Source: Liolophura sinensis | Taxonomy: Eukaryota; Mollusca; Polyplacophora; Chitonida; Chitonidae | Reading direction: 5' to 3' | Assembly (NCBI RefSeq): GCF_032854445.1 | Contig: NC_088300.1 | Span: forward strand, 65,506,984-65,570,983 | Length of the DNA: 64,000 nt | Shown here: one piece after another, positions 26,864 to 38,785 of the stretch | Numbering within the stretch: position 1 is the stretch's first letter | Layout: each line of letters opens with the position of its first letter | The notes under the pieces: model-generated | Seen by the model: the letters and a program-made list of their open reading frames with translations, nothing else | Told to the model about the DNA's origin: nothing | The model's database searches: none | Position numbers and translations under genes: made by a program

Positions 26864-29525
26864 TGAACTAATTAAATAATTGTTGATTTTTACTGGGTTA
26901 TTTATGAACAAATACAGCAGATCTTTTATCAGCTTGTTAGTGTCTATTTATCAGATCTCCTCCCAGAAGTGAGATAATGAAGTCTAGTTACTTCTCCGTG
27001 TCGCCAGTGTACTAAATTTTGGAGGCGTGGACAGTTTACCAACAGAAGCTTGCCGTTCATCTGTCACAAAACCTTCGCTTTCATTGGGTAGACATAAAAA
27101 AACTCAATTTCACAGACGATTGGTTCGGTCCCACGATATCGCTGGCTCAAAGGACTGTTCTTTGTGCAAAACAATGTACGACATGTGAACACCAGAAAGG
27201 GACTGGTCGAGTTAGGTGGTTTGTTAGATTGTTTAGAAAGCTGACATAAATGTATAAGGTTTTTCAATAATTCGCGGTGGTAAACGCCATTAATATTCAT
27301 CGGAGAATTCCCATAGGAAATGTTGTACACATTATATTCGAGCCTAGCATATAAGTAATATTTCCATTTCTTTCATCAAGTGGTCCACAAGTGTAGAGAA
27401 TATGCTGACTTGCGCGTGAGGTTGTCGCACTGAACAAAGAGCTATCTTTATCTCTCATTGTGCCTAAAAAAAAAGATGCCAAGTGAAGTCCTCAACATAT
27501 TTTCACACCTATGTGTTGTTAGATCCATCCTGTAGGTGTGGAGGAATTTCTCGCCTCTGGTGAACACTTGAGCCGAGTTTTCCGGTTTTATGGACGCATG
27601 TCTGGAAGCGATTCGTCAAGAGTTGTCCGAGCTTCTCGCCAGATTCATTAACAGTCCCAGAATCTTTTACCAAGATAGTTCCTCTACTTCCCAAAGCACC
27701 ACTCCATTCTGTGTCCATCGGTGCAATTGTTACCGCATCCGCTCTATGAAAGCGCTAATTGTTCCGCGGGCGAGATATGCACCCCAAGCATTTCATGACA
27801 AATTAACTAATATCAAAAATGATACAGACGGAAGTATTGCTAATGAGGCCGGTCACGTGACTGGACCGGCGACAAGTGGCTCCTCAAGAGTCCCCCTCTC
27901 CTCCGCTGTCTATATCTCTAACGATTTGTGTACGTCTCAGCTGTTTGGCAAGTGATGGATTCTAACAGCCAACAGCAAGGTATCCAGGCGTCCCCAGGAA
28001 ACCAGCGAGTTACCAGACCCCCCTTTTAATTATACCGCTTTCTTAGGCAAGCAAATTTATCCTTTTTCAATTCATTAGGTATTTGCCTGGCTTGTGACTT
28101 CACAGAAATTCCCGTCATACGGAAGTTTGGCTTTGACACGACGTTTGACCTTCGCTGACTTTGGTTCTCGTGCAGCCTTCCATCACACGTCAGCGGTAGT
28201 GCGATACAATCGCAAGCCACGCAGGAACATTTTAATTAATGTCCTATTGGCTTAATTATAATATAGCTTCTGGATGATTTACAAATCCAAGCAAATCATT
28301 ACAGTAATTGAAAGTTAAAGCCTTCCAGGGTTAACCAGTTACGACCTTGGCACGACTACAACCTTCGATAAAACAAACAAGACGAACACCTCCATGCGTG
28401 CCTGATTACGAGTACCACGCTGCATAGTTTTTGTCTGCTTTCTGAATCCCCAGTTTTAATTTGAGGTTACATTTTCGCTATTATCCGCAAAGATATTGGG
28501 TGAAATTGTGACCAGTTTTGAGGATCTAATTGAGATGACCTATAAAAGCTTTCCTTGTAACACCAGCCAGGACACGTGTCCTTCCCTGCATAATGTAATT
28601 GTTGTACATCAGTCTGCGCGGAGGCTTAATCAAGCTACAACCTTCTCTTTGGCTGTTTTCGAAGACTTGTGAAAATATTATGTATGACCCAGCACAAAGG
28701 CAAACCGCGGACACATTACCAAATAATTAACAAAGAAAAAATCAGCCAGGTTCACTAATAGCTTTTAAGCGAAAGCCCATGTTCTGTAACGACGTCCGTA
28801 GAAAGGGTATGTACTAGAAATTCTTGTGACACACATGGATTTAACGCACAGTTCATGCAAAGAGATTCGCACTAAATTTATTACACTGTGTATAATATTT
28901 ATACCAATATATTATATCATGTTGGATATCATAATTAAAAGGATGGATTCCTGTTTAAATGTGCACATGTATTTTTTAGTTTTGTATTATCCACCAAATC
29001 AAGTATATTTAGTTGGCCCTATATACCTCTAAATGCTGTTCTGCTTTGCACATTTAAATTTACGAGAAAAGATATGACCATATAAGGTCTTCGGAGATAT
29101 TAACAATGATGTATTGTGCATCACCAAAGTAATATTTCAAATACAGAAAAATAATTATATGGGGTAATTATCGAAACATTTCTTTAAAACGAACAACTAA
29201 CAACTCTCCTTTCTTGAGCCCCGAAAACATGACTCAGTCCAAGTGTTAAATAAATGAAGAATAATCAGCTGTGCTATTTTGTGTAGTAGCTTTAGTTTTC
29301 CGGTGCTATTATGCGAAAATAAACCGCATGCCTGGAAAAAGAAATGGTCTTGGTGAACATATTGGCCTACCTTTGAAGAGCTTCTTAGTTCAAAGTGGAC
29401 AGAACATACATGTATTACAAGGAACCTATTAAATGTATATCTTGTTGATCCACCAATAACTTAGCATGATGCAAAAAGTACACTCACTTCTTCAGTATCT
29501 GTGCTCCTGCATTTTACCAGAAGAT
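26864..29525. other. Intergenic; GC-richer 27500-28000
   Basis: No gene recognised. The frame at 27590-27955 (121 codons, plus) overlaps a minus-strand frame and shows no domain. The palindromic E-box at 27852 lies in this block, within a larger imperfect palindrome GCCGGTCACGTGACTGGACC. Confidence 0.35.
27852..27861. promoter_or_regulatory. Palindromic E-box GTCACGTGAC
   Basis: Second perfect copy of the 10-mer also found at 15637-15646. It is embedded in the near-palindrome CCGGTCACGTGACTGG. Likely readers would be MITF/TFE or USF-type bHLH-zip proteins. There is no neighbouring gene in the window to link it to. Confidence 0.35.
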
Positions 29526-29530
29526 ATTTC

Positions 29531-29632
29531 TTTAATTGGTGTTTTACGCCGTACTCAAGAATATTTCACTTATACGACGGCAGCCAGCATTATGGTTGGA
29601 GGAAACCGGGCAGAGCCCGGGGGAATACAAGA
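29531..29632 (-). mobile_element. SINE copy, truncated, minus orientation
   Basis: TTTAATTGGTGTTTTACGCC, GTACTCAAGAATATTTCACT, TATACGACGGCAGCCAGCAT, TATGGTTGGAGGAAACCGGG, CAGAGCCCGGGGGAATACAA. The conserved 3' segment is essentially intact. The 5' body and tRNA head are lost. Confidence 0.88.
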
Positions 29633-29634
29633 AG

Positions 29635-31260
29635 ATACATCAAGACGAACTGTGCTCTAATAAATGATAATTATTCTATCATCCAAATCGCCTTTTGTTA
29701 ATTGTTTAACAAAAACCACTGGTATCATATCCACTGGGTAAAGCAAATCAATTGCTTTAGCTGAGAAAAAGCACCCGCCCTAAGTTCTTAATCGTCTAGC
29801 TCGGCTCTCTTGTAGACTACTTTTTAACGAATTAAACATAGATGAGTGGTAAAACACTAAAGGGAATCATTAGAACGACGGGCTGTGCGAGCTGAAGGAC
29901 AGATATCAACTTCAGAGAGTAATGCCAGATGGTAGAAAATTACTCTAAACTTTCACCTTCGGCGAAAGCGAATAATGCTTCGGAACCTTTAAACAGATGA
30001 CGACAAAAGGTGAAGTAAATTAAAATCTCTGACATAAAGAGTATGACTGAGTTGGAGACTCTTGACAGCGTTAACTATGGAAACCTAACCGGTTCTCAGG
30101 GACACTGACAGACAAACAATTATCATCTGTAGCATTGGAAAGTGCCGAGTTGAGTTACCGGTGAAAGTATGGACACAGAGTCCCGGCCAGAGAGACCACT
30201 TGAACACAGCTAAGTTTAGCCGTACCTGGGGGGCGGGAAGACCCATCTTAATTGACTAAAGACCAGTTGGGCAGTTCCTGCAGGCCCGCAAGTGATCCAA
30301 TTGCTGTATTTCTATTGACCTGCTCGTCGCGCCCCCTAACGAGCAGTCTTTTTATCCGCCGATGGAATCGCCGCGGGACAAACGCTGTGTTCTCTCTTCT
30401 TTTTTTTCAGTAAACAACCGACTGTGGAACACGGAGAACTATTCCGACACCCCATACCTTATGTCTTCAACTCAACCGACAATTCAATCTCTATTAGAAA
30501 AAGATTGGATTTAGCTACGCGTCGTTTGATGTTACTGTCTTTCTTTAAAATAACAGTTGTTTCTATCCCTTTGATCTTGTTTATCGAATTCGAATATATC
30601 CGGTAGCCTTTGCAGTTTTCTCGTTGCTTATTTCCCAGATATTCCCAGATATAAGCGCAATAATTCTCTCCCAGGGTTTTTTCCCCTTTTTATAACCAAC
30701 GTTTTCTATACCGAAAAAATCCAAAGGGATCAATGTTTTTGTTATTTATGGGTTTATATATTTTTGTTATATGTAGCGTGTGGAATCAAGTCTGTTTTAA
30801 AGCTCTTTAATAGGTACAGTAGGATTTACGACAACAGCTTGTAAACGGTTAGCTACAAGAGAATAAGGTAAACTCTTTTCCACTGACTTAGAATTAAATT
30901 AGGACCATGAGTTACCTTTCCTTGACACTGCATAGCATTGGATTAAATTCTTGTGTTGTCTTCCATTTACTTAAAGATGAGTAAAATTTGCATAGTTGTT
31001 CACATGTTCGGATTTGTGTGCTACAAGTCAGTACCGCAAATCACATTCATGTTCACTGGCACTATATACATATATATATACATATAAACACTTACTTTAA
31101 TTAAAAGTACCTTGCGCAAAGGTTGCATTCTTTGTACGCAAACAAAGTTCATATGCTATCGGATCTGTCACCAAATTAATACCCTATAAACCAGTCATGT
31201 TCTAAAACTTTGAAATCGTTCATCTGCAAATGTGAAATATCTTCCTAGGATCATCAAATC
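29635..31260. other. Intergenic, nothing recognised
   Basis: Unique sequence. 30100-30400 is GC-richer and ends in a long pyrimidine run followed by CAG (30395-30411), which resembles a 3' splice site. The frame that follows (30424-30606, plus) is not a recognisable protein. Confidence 0.3.
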
Positions 31261-31268
31261 ACTGGGAG

Positions 31269-31390
31269 TTTGTTGACATGTTGTGGAGAGATTGTACTCA
31301 ACCCAGCAATTTGTTGACATGTCGTGAAGAGATTGTACTCAACCCAACAATTTGTTGACATGTCCTGTCAACACAACCCATACTCAACCC
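31269..31390. repeat. 41-bp tandem repeat, about 2.5 units
   Basis: TTTGTTGACATGTYGTGRAG, then AGATTGTACTCAACCCARCA, repeats with starts at 31269, 31310 and 31351. The third unit is shortened and followed by further ACTCAACCCA copies. Confidence 0.85.
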
Positions 31391-33335
31391 ATAATCATCC
31401 ATGTCTCACAACTCACATACCTGCAACATCTATTGTAAAATTTTTTGCCACAACTATAAACACAACTATATGTTTTCTTCTACTTTTCTGTATACGTTTA
31501 TAGTTGTATTCTTTACTACAATTCCCTGGGTATAAGTCAATTTTCGAATCTTTAATTTGCTTTTGCAAGCTAAATTAAATACTTGTAAGTATTTCACGTG
31601 TATTGACAACGTAGTGAACAGCGTCTGAGTTGGCAAACGTTCAAGAATATACCGTTAATGGTATTTGGTGATGTGAATACCGCAGAGAAATAACTATATT
31701 TTTATGTTTTTATTGCCCAAGTAAGGAGATTGAAAGAGGACGTAAACAGCTCGGTAAATGATACGACGACCCCTCTGGTCCAGTTCTCAGGCGTCCCCAG
31801 GGCGTGATCACTTCCACTGGACTCACGTGAATGCTAGTTTCTCTGTTTGCCGACGATAAGGTCCAAATATTGGGCAAGTGTTTTGTCTGAAACACGACAG
31901 CGAGCAATGGGACTTCTGTACAGACAAGAACTCTCAGTGGTCAGTGGTTTTGAGGCTATTTAAGTAGCATCTACTGCTCTTTAGTAGCTTCTAAGCACTC
32001 TCCAAAGTCGACATTAAGGCGAGCAGCTTGGCGGGAACGGAGAGTAGAGGACTGGCTCTGTGGAGTGGCGACTTGTCCCGATCTTACGTCAAACTCAAGC
32101 ACCAATACATGGCTATACGTATTCTCGAGCAACGGCGCTTTTCCCTAGCTTGGATGACTCTCTTCTCAGCACTTCTCTTGTTAGGTGCGACATTCCACAC
32201 TTTATATCTAACACTTAATGGGTTTACTGGCGAATGGCTAATCCAGTGCAGGTGCGACTGATCCAAATAAGCCTGAGCTATCGGAGTATTTACAGTATTG
32301 TGTCACTGTGTATTCTGTGATAACCTTACTGTGTTATGAAATATTGCTTGTTCGTTAACAGTATTGAAGGCGTTCAAACGAAAGTTCTGGTTTTGGATTA
32401 GTATGTGGTAAAATAAGTACCATATAAATACCCCTTAGTGTTTTTAAATCCATTCAGCAGACGTACTTGTAACATCAAGAGTTCAAGAGACTGCAAGCAA
32501 ACACCGTGACTCGCGCGTGCCAAAGAAAACAGATTTTAATAGATTTTTAACACTGACTTCATAGTCCGGTTTATTTTTGGAAGGTTACCGAAAAGGGTGA
32601 CCTCACAGTTTTAATATTATAGACAAGTCTGACCGCGTTACAGGATAAGGATACTTGGTGACATAATAGCTTCTCAATGTTAACTTATTGTTCTCAAGTT
32701 TAGTGGCCTCTTTTATATTTCAACAATATTCGGTGAACGATCGAAACTTGAGACGGGATAGTCTCCGAGACAACACTTGTTCTGTTTACCGACCTGCCCC
32801 CTGGCGGCGAATATTGATTAGATCGGTTGTCGCGCTTTCAAATACTCTGAGGATGTTTACTCTCTTCTAAACCAGTTACACGAATCACCTGACAAACAAA
32901 GGGGTTTTTTTTTTTGGTTATAATTTTGATTGATTTATAATTCTGAGATTTATTAGTTTAGTCAACCTCTGTGTATAATTCAGATGCAAAAATATTGTGT
33001 TATACTTTATTTATTTGTTTTATTATGGGTTTAAATGAAAAGGAAACCCAAGCATTTCGTGATTTATTGCTAAAAAGAATACACAGTTACAGAGGTGTTA
33101 ATATGATCAGTAATAAATCAATTCTTGAAATAAACCTCGTGTACAGGACCAATGTATCTTTAGATTCTTGTCTCAGCTGATGATTTTTGGCCAATTACAT
33201 TGCTTCAATTTTCAAACTGCAACAGCTGAAGTGTATGTTTCCTGCTTATTTCGTCCCAACCCATTTGATCTATGGAACATTAGAGGGCTCAGGTCAAGCG
33301 ACGAAAACCCACTAACACAATGGCTGCTGCAAACA
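31391..33335. other. Intergenic; GC-richer 31700-32260
   Basis: No gene recognised. Frames at 31710-31907 (minus), 32028-32261 (plus) and 32084-32266 (minus) overlap one another and carry no known domain. Confidence 0.35.
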
Positions 33336-33340
33336 TCATC

Positions 33341-33565
33341 TTTATTATTTATTTATTTATTTATTTGGTTGGTGTTTTACGCCGTACTCAAGAATTTTTT
33401 ACTTATACTACTGTGGCCAGCATTATGGTGGGATGAAACCGGGCAAAGTCCGGGCGAAACCCACGGCCATCCGCAGTTTGCTGCCAGACGTTTCCACGTA
33501 AGGAACTCACAGCGACCGCATTGGTGAGAGGCTCCTGGGTCATTGCGCCGCCACGGAGACCCCCA
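33341..33565 (-). mobile_element. SINE copy, near full length, minus orientation
   Basis: Read on the minus strand, a tRNA-like head (GGCGGCGCAATGACCCAGG A-box region, CCTCTCACCAATGCGGTCGC, then TGTGAGTTCC as an eroded B-box) leads into the body (GTCTGGCAGCAAACTGCGG, CGTGGGTTTCGCCCGGACTT). The 3' segment is TTCTTGAGTACGGCGTAAAA and the tail is (AAAT)n at plus 33341-33366. This is one of the two most complete copies of the family in the window. Confidence 0.88.
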
Positions 33566-33606
33566 CATCCTTACTACATGCACGGATATTTTTATTCTGG
33601 CATTGC

Positions 33607-33765
33607 TGTTACCTTGATTTCCTTTGCCTTTAACGTCACGCTCAAGAATATTTCACTGATACGGTGGTGGTCAGTTTATGGGTGAAGGAAGCCGTTGTGC
33701 CCGAGGTAAACCACCGACCTTTGACAAGTTCTTTGCAAACTTTCCCACGTATTACGTACAGACAC
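33607..33765 (-). mobile_element. SINE copy, strongly diverged, minus orientation
   Basis: TTTAACGTCACGCTCAAGAA, TATTTCACTGATACGGTGGT, GGTCAGTTTATGGGTGAAGG, GCCGTTGTGCCCGAGGTAAA, then TTTGCAAACTTTCCCACGTA. The order of blocks matches the main SINE, with many substitutions. It lies only about 40 bp from the previous copy, so two insertions or a duplication are both possible. Confidence 0.7.
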
Positions 33766-33769
33766 ATGA

Positions 33770-34230
33770 CTCCCGTACTCTGTTGGAAATGTCTATAACG
33801 AACGTCAGACTGCACCAAGCGCAATGCGAGCAACGCCGATCGCTTACTGTCATCGCCCATGCAGGCCACAAGAACATTTATCTCTGGCAATCCAGAAATG
33901 GTATTGCGATATAGCACACTCCAAATGCGGTGCCAAAAGATTAGTTATTTGTCTGAAAATATGTACGACTAACATCTGTTCCGATACAAAAAAAACATAC
34001 ACGTTTGGGTGTCGATGACAAATTTTATTTCATCCGATTCATGATACAACTACAACTGAGATAAGTGATTTTACAAGGAAAATGATTCAAAATCCTTAGA
34101 AGAACCTCTTTTTACCAAAGGAATTGACTCACAACATTCTTCCATTCTTCAAAATGTGCATTTCCATGTAGCCCTCTCATCCTACAAATAAAACATGAGA
34201 CCTAGATGTAGTATATATAGATATACCAAG
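33770..34230. other. Spacer, nothing recognised
   Basis: Unique sequence between SINE copies. No gene or repeat is recognised. Confidence 0.35.
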
Positions 34231-34231
34231 T

Positions 34232-34282
34232 ACTAATTTGATTAGTGTTTTATATTTTATGCCACGGGAATATCGATGAGTG
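34232..34282 (-). mobile_element. SINE 3' remnant
   Basis: TTTGATTAGTGTTTTATATT, TTATGCCACGGGAATATCGA resembles the minus-strand 3' end of the main SINE. It is immediately followed by the tail of a second SINE family at 34289, which probably inserted into or beside it. Confidence 0.45.
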
Positions 34283-34288
34283 CTATTG

Positions 34289-34607
34289 GAATGAATGAAT
34301 GAATGAATGAATGCTTGGGGTTTAACGTCGAACAAATCAATTTTTCAGTCTTATGGCGAGGAGTCTTTACGTGCGCGTACATAGACTGTGGCAGACATAG
34401 ACCATGCCGCCGCCGAAGTGCTGCCGTCACTGAAGTATCATGCCGAAGACAACAGGCATGACACCCCACAAGTCACATTATACTGTCACCGGGCGAACCA
34501 GTCCCATTTCCTTGCTCTAACCTTTTGGTGCTAAGCGCCAAGTTAGGCAGCAACAAGTACCATTATGTCTTTGTTATGATCCGGGTGTGATTCCAGATCT
34601 AACACGG
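34289..34607 (-). mobile_element. Second-family SINE-like element with (CATT)n tail
   Basis: On the plus strand: (GAAT)n at 34289-34313, then GCTTGGGGTTTAACGTCGAA, CAGTCTTATGGCGAGGAGTC, ATAGACTGTGGCAGACATAG, GCCGCCGAAGTGCTGCCGTC, ACTGAAGTATCATGCCGAAG, ACACCCCACAAGTCACATTA, CACCGGGCGAACCAGTC, GCTAAGCGCCAAGTTAGGCA, ending GATCCGGGTGTGATTCCAGA. Read on the minus strand, a tRNA-like 5' end leads to a GACGTTAAACCCCAAGC 3' end with a (CATT)n tail. From memory this is a common molluscan repeat. Confidence 0.78.
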
Positions 34608-34610
34608 CTA

Positions 34611-35023
34611 TTGGTGTATTATACCGAATACTGTTTCAATTACGTGACGATTGGTGTTTCATGCCGCGCGTTCTTTCATTTTTATGCCGTATATTGTTTC
34701 ATTCACACGGCGATTGATGTTCTATGCATCGTGTTGTTTCACTTACATGACAACTGGTGTTCTATGCCGCGTGTTGTTTCACTTGCATGGCCCTTAGTGT
34801 TTTATGCCGTGTATTCTTTCACTCATATGACGATTGGTGTTTTATGCTGTACACTGTATCACATACATGACAACTGGTGTTTTGTGCCCTGTATTGTTTC
34901 ACTTACATGACAACTGGTGTTTTGCGTCCTATACTGTTTCATCGTTTCGTGTTATGCCGTCTATTCTTTCACTCATATGACGATTGGTGTTTTACATCGA
35001 ATATTGTTTCACTTACGTGGCTG
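34611..35023. repeat. 40-bp minisatellite built from the SINE 3' segment
   Basis: Units start with YTGGTGTTTTATGCC and continue YGTRTTSTTTCACTYAYATG, then ACRA. Starts fall at 34611, 34651, 34714, 34754, 34794, 34834, 34874, 34914 and 34984. Shortened units lie near 34682 and 34947, giving about eleven in all with an exact 40-bp step in most. Each unit aligns with the minus-strand 3' segment of the main SINE (TTGGTGTTTTACGCCGT, then GAATATTTCACTTATACGAC), minus about 5 bp in the ACTCAA region. Frames of 107 and 62 codons across it are products of the repeat. Confidence 0.85.
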
Positions 35024-35144
35024 TAACAAACTTGGACTTCTACACATTTGTGTACTACAGAGGCACATCACACGTTTACTTGAGCAGAACCAAAAAGTGT
35101 ATTGATGGCACACACCGTTGTGTACCTCTGATACAGTTTGTTAC
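35023..35144. repeat. Inverted repeat at the edge of the minisatellite
   Basis: GTAACAAACT at 35023-35032 is complementary to AGTTTGTTAC at 35135-35144. Between them lie two TTGTGTAC words. The arms are short and the loop long, so significance is modest. Confidence 0.3.
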
Positions 35145-35685
35145 CTACAGTATTCAGTCTTTTTCATAAGTACCAAGAGACTTTAGGAAGAAAATCATAC
35201 GCTGTGCAAATGTAAACCATGGTATGTGTTTTATACTGCACCATAAATAACAAAATTCGCCAACAACTTCTCTCTAGAAACTGTATATTCTGATTGTGCC
35301 CTTAAAAACTTTAGCAAGCGTTAATCTATAACATTAAAAATGTAAGATCTAGCATCATTAAAGTAATATGTCACATTTTAGTTTAAGGAGTGTCAGTAAA
35401 TACAGTCTTTAATTCTAATATTTACAGGTGTAAATTGTACCAATGAAAATAAACTGACTGTGGTGTTACATCTGTAAAAGAGTAATGTTATAACAGTCCA
35501 CCCTTAATAATCCATATATAAGCACGAGTTCTCATGGATACCAATCAATAATTTGAAAATCGAAAATTTGAAAATAATTTTTCCTATGGTCCATATTTGG
35601 GTCAACTGTTAGCACATGTGTTCATATGCTCAAGATGTATACTTAAACAAACACACATACATGTATATAGGTAAATTTTTCAAAT

Positions 35686-35707
35686 AATATATATATATAT
35701 ATATATA
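35686..35707. repeat. Short (AT)n tract
   Basis: About 22 bp of AT dinucleotides. Confidence 0.95.
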
Positions 35708-35921
35708 GCAAATCAGTTTCTCTGCATTTGTCGCATTTTCATATCTTCATATAACCACAATGTCTAAACGAAATATGATGATGCATGAAAAAAAGATGAT
35801 GTATGATAAAAAGGCATTTATATTTTTCTATGCTGAATGAGTATGATTGCGCGAGGTTAATATAAAAGTATTTGCCTTTCTAAAGACACACCGGAATTAA
35901 ACCATAAACAACGTTTAAGAA

Positions 35922-36000
35922 TTGTTAATTTATTTCATGGTTGCCTAACGCCAACTCAAGAATGCTTCTCTTACACAATGATGGTAAGATGTTAATGAAT
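35922..36000 (-). mobile_element. SINE 3' remnant
   Basis: TTTATTTCATGGTTGCCTAA, CGCCAACTCAAGAATGCTTC, TCTTACACAATGATGG follows the order of the minus-strand 3' segment of the main SINE with about one-third changed. Confidence 0.5.
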
Positions 36001-38475
36001 CGATAACTGCTTTGTTAAAGAAATTTTGAAACTTTGGTTTGAATGGTTTCGGGATCAAAGCAGAGCAGATACAGTAATGAAAAGGCATGCGGCAAGGAGG
36101 AGCTGGGGGAGATGGGGGGGGGGGGGGCCCAAACCAAAAACAATGATAACATAACATGGCGAATAGTAGACAATGCATCTGCCAAGTTATTTGCATTACC
36201 GTGTTTAACTGCCAGCATGGGAAGATGTTAAATTCATCAACTGGAACTTATTGAATAATATTTCGCTGAACACTCATAAAACAACCCGACAACACAGTTT
36301 TAAGAGCGCGCGCGTTGAGTGCTATCACCAAATGACCGAGTTGTGTAAACTAAATGTGTTCTATCGACTGAGACCGGCGAGCTAAGGCTACAACGGTACA
36401 GAGCTGATAACGGTGTTGTTTACCCGCCGGATAAACCGCCACAAGGTGATACATAAAATTGTCAGCAGCGCTAATTTCATTTTGATTAATGCATATTTAA
36501 AGAACGATATAGAACTACGACTATGTACTTAACGCCTCGTTTTTCCAATCGCACCTGTCCAAATCTACACAACCCTGAGAGAAAACGATACAGTTAGACA
36601 AGAGCGGCTTGGCACGAATAATCTTTGTTGTACCTGGAAATTCTAGATGGGATGAGGCACCCGTCCTTGGCTCAGTTGCCTTGGAAAAGATTAACGGTGT
36701 TTGAGATGCAGATGGAAACGGTTGACGGTCTCGATCTCGATCTATGCGCTGTACAAGGAATTAAATTATACAACACTGCCATTAAACAAAGAAAGATTAC
36801 CAGAATAAATACGAGTCTAGAACATAAGACATGTCTTCGTCGAAGTTTATCTCTGCTCTGATGCGTTCTTGACGACTATCGGGAATTTCTATTTGACCAG
36901 GTAGCCGCAAATCGAACTATTGAAAATGTCTCAAAATTCTATACAGCCAGGTAAAATGTCAAGATACCTTCAACTGTTGTTTGAGCTGTGATATAGCTGC
37001 GCTGTGGCCGTATGGCTATACCACTGTGTTAACACTGACAACACGCGCCAGTGACACGTTCTTAATTGCTGTCTATACATCCATTGTCTTTTATATCGAC
37101 AAGTACTTTTTTCTGCTATATCTTATTCTTCACCTTAATTTAATCTGAAAGAAAAGTAATAGCAATAAAAGTGCGACGTAAATTAGATTACCATAGAGTA
37201 AATGAGAAATATTTCTGAATGTAAGTGACATTTCTGCATAACAATGATGACAGTCGCGAAATAAAAGCCCATATCCTAACTGTTATGTCTTATCATATTG
37301 CCTTCAGTTCTTTCTGCATTGCTTTCTCCTTTGTGATAGAATTCGAGTATATTTTGCCATGGAAAAGGATTTTGATAGAATTTTTGGATTAAATGTACAT
37401 ATAACCTATTACTGGTTTACGTAAGAGTATTTTATTTTAATTTTGGTAAAAAAATTGAGAATTCTATTTATTTTTAAATGTTATGTCACAGTCACTAATT
37501 GTGTGGTTTCCTTCTTAAGCAAATATCTTATTCATGAAACCGAATCCCAGTATTTTCTTACTTTACTACTTAATGGTATTTAAGGACACTACACGTTATA
37601 CACAACTGAATTTTAGGCTTTAAATGAGGCATTCCCAAATCGCCATCAAGGTGTGTAAAAATCTCATATTCTTCCGTTTGCCTGTGACTTAACCACTGGT
37701 GGAGTTGTTTAAAACCAACACCGTGAACGCCAAACATTTGTCTCGCTGTGGAAGAAATGGCGTCGTGCTCCGAGACGCTCCTGCCATTTATATCTCCGAT
37801 GACGTTTGACATCAAATGCCAATTAGCCCGTCCCCAGACGTGGTTTATCGTGCTGTCTGCCCGACCCGTGTCCCTCCACGCCGGGGTAACACTACCCGGG
37901 CACGAAATATTCCCCAAACAAAACGGCCGGCAAACCTACCCAGGTTATCTTAGAAACTTTGGATCGTCAAATGCATTTGTTATGTATAGTGGGGTGGGAG
38001 GGAATACATGCCAACTTCCAGCAAACCTGAAGTCAGGCTGTGCAAACTAGTTTAAGCGAGAAACAATGGTGAAGTATAAATATACAAGAAAAAGTACGGT
38101 ATTACCTAGGTATTGCTTAATTCATATGTTTGACAAGATATGAAAATAAATCGGTAAATTTGTACACCGGTGGCTTAAATCAGGCGCATAATGAAACGCC
38201 TAACGCTTATCAACTTGTCAATCCGACCATCGTGACATCTACAACGCAACTGATTTACAAGTCCTTTCCGCTGTCACGTTATGGATAGGCCAAATTTGGT
38301 GGATCATTTATTTGGAATCTTCACACCAGTAACTTTATATCACTCAACTCAACCCTGCGTGGTTAATTTAAATAACAGGTGTGAATGGAAATTCAATATT
38401 TAACCCCTAGTTACCCACCAGGGATTCTGAGCACTTCTACAACAATGCAGAAAGGACATTTGATGTACATGGATA

Positions 38476-38580
<105 letters not shown>

Positions 38581-38624
38581 GCACTTACATGACGAGTGTT
38601 AAGTTTAATAGTGACGCTTAAGGC

Positions 38625-38785
38625 TACCAGAGCTCATTGAGTATAACCAAACGTCATGATCCTGACTTATAAGCACAGCGGAACATCAAGAGCTGGACTC
38701 GAGCCTGCAACCTCGCTGATAATGAGCCGATTGGTTGAATAGAGAACAAGACTTTAATCGAATGAGCCATGTAGCTACTATCCCT
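38625..38785 (-). mobile_element. tRNA-like SINE head, diverged
   Basis: On the minus strand, GGCTCGAGTCC (plus 38695-38705) is a good B-box. Upstream on that strand are TAGCTACATGGCTCATTCG (possible A-box) and a GGCTCATTATCAGCGAGGTT anticodon-arm-like stretch. The downstream body is short and matches neither SINE family clearly. A tRNA pseudogene is an alternative; no complete cloverleaf was found. Confidence 0.5.

Larger units (their letters stand above)
35145..38470. other. Intergenic with a few simple repeats
   Basis: Holds a short (AT)n at 35686-35707, a degraded SINE at 35925-36000 and a 14-base G-run at 36114-36127. 37600-38050 is GC-richer; its frames on opposite strands (37570-37917 minus, 37748-38050 plus) overlap and carry no recognised domain. 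No gene is called. Confidence 0.35.

Noticed and set aside
31640-31670. ACGTTCAAGAATATACC as a SINE 3' remnant
   Set aside because: Too short, with no supporting flank.
34587-35105. Frames encoding recurring His-Asp-Asn-Trp-Cys and Thr-Ile-Gly-Val-Leu peptides
   Set aside because: They are produced by the 40-bp minisatellite. Because 40 is not a multiple of 3, the peptide repeat changes phase from unit to unit.
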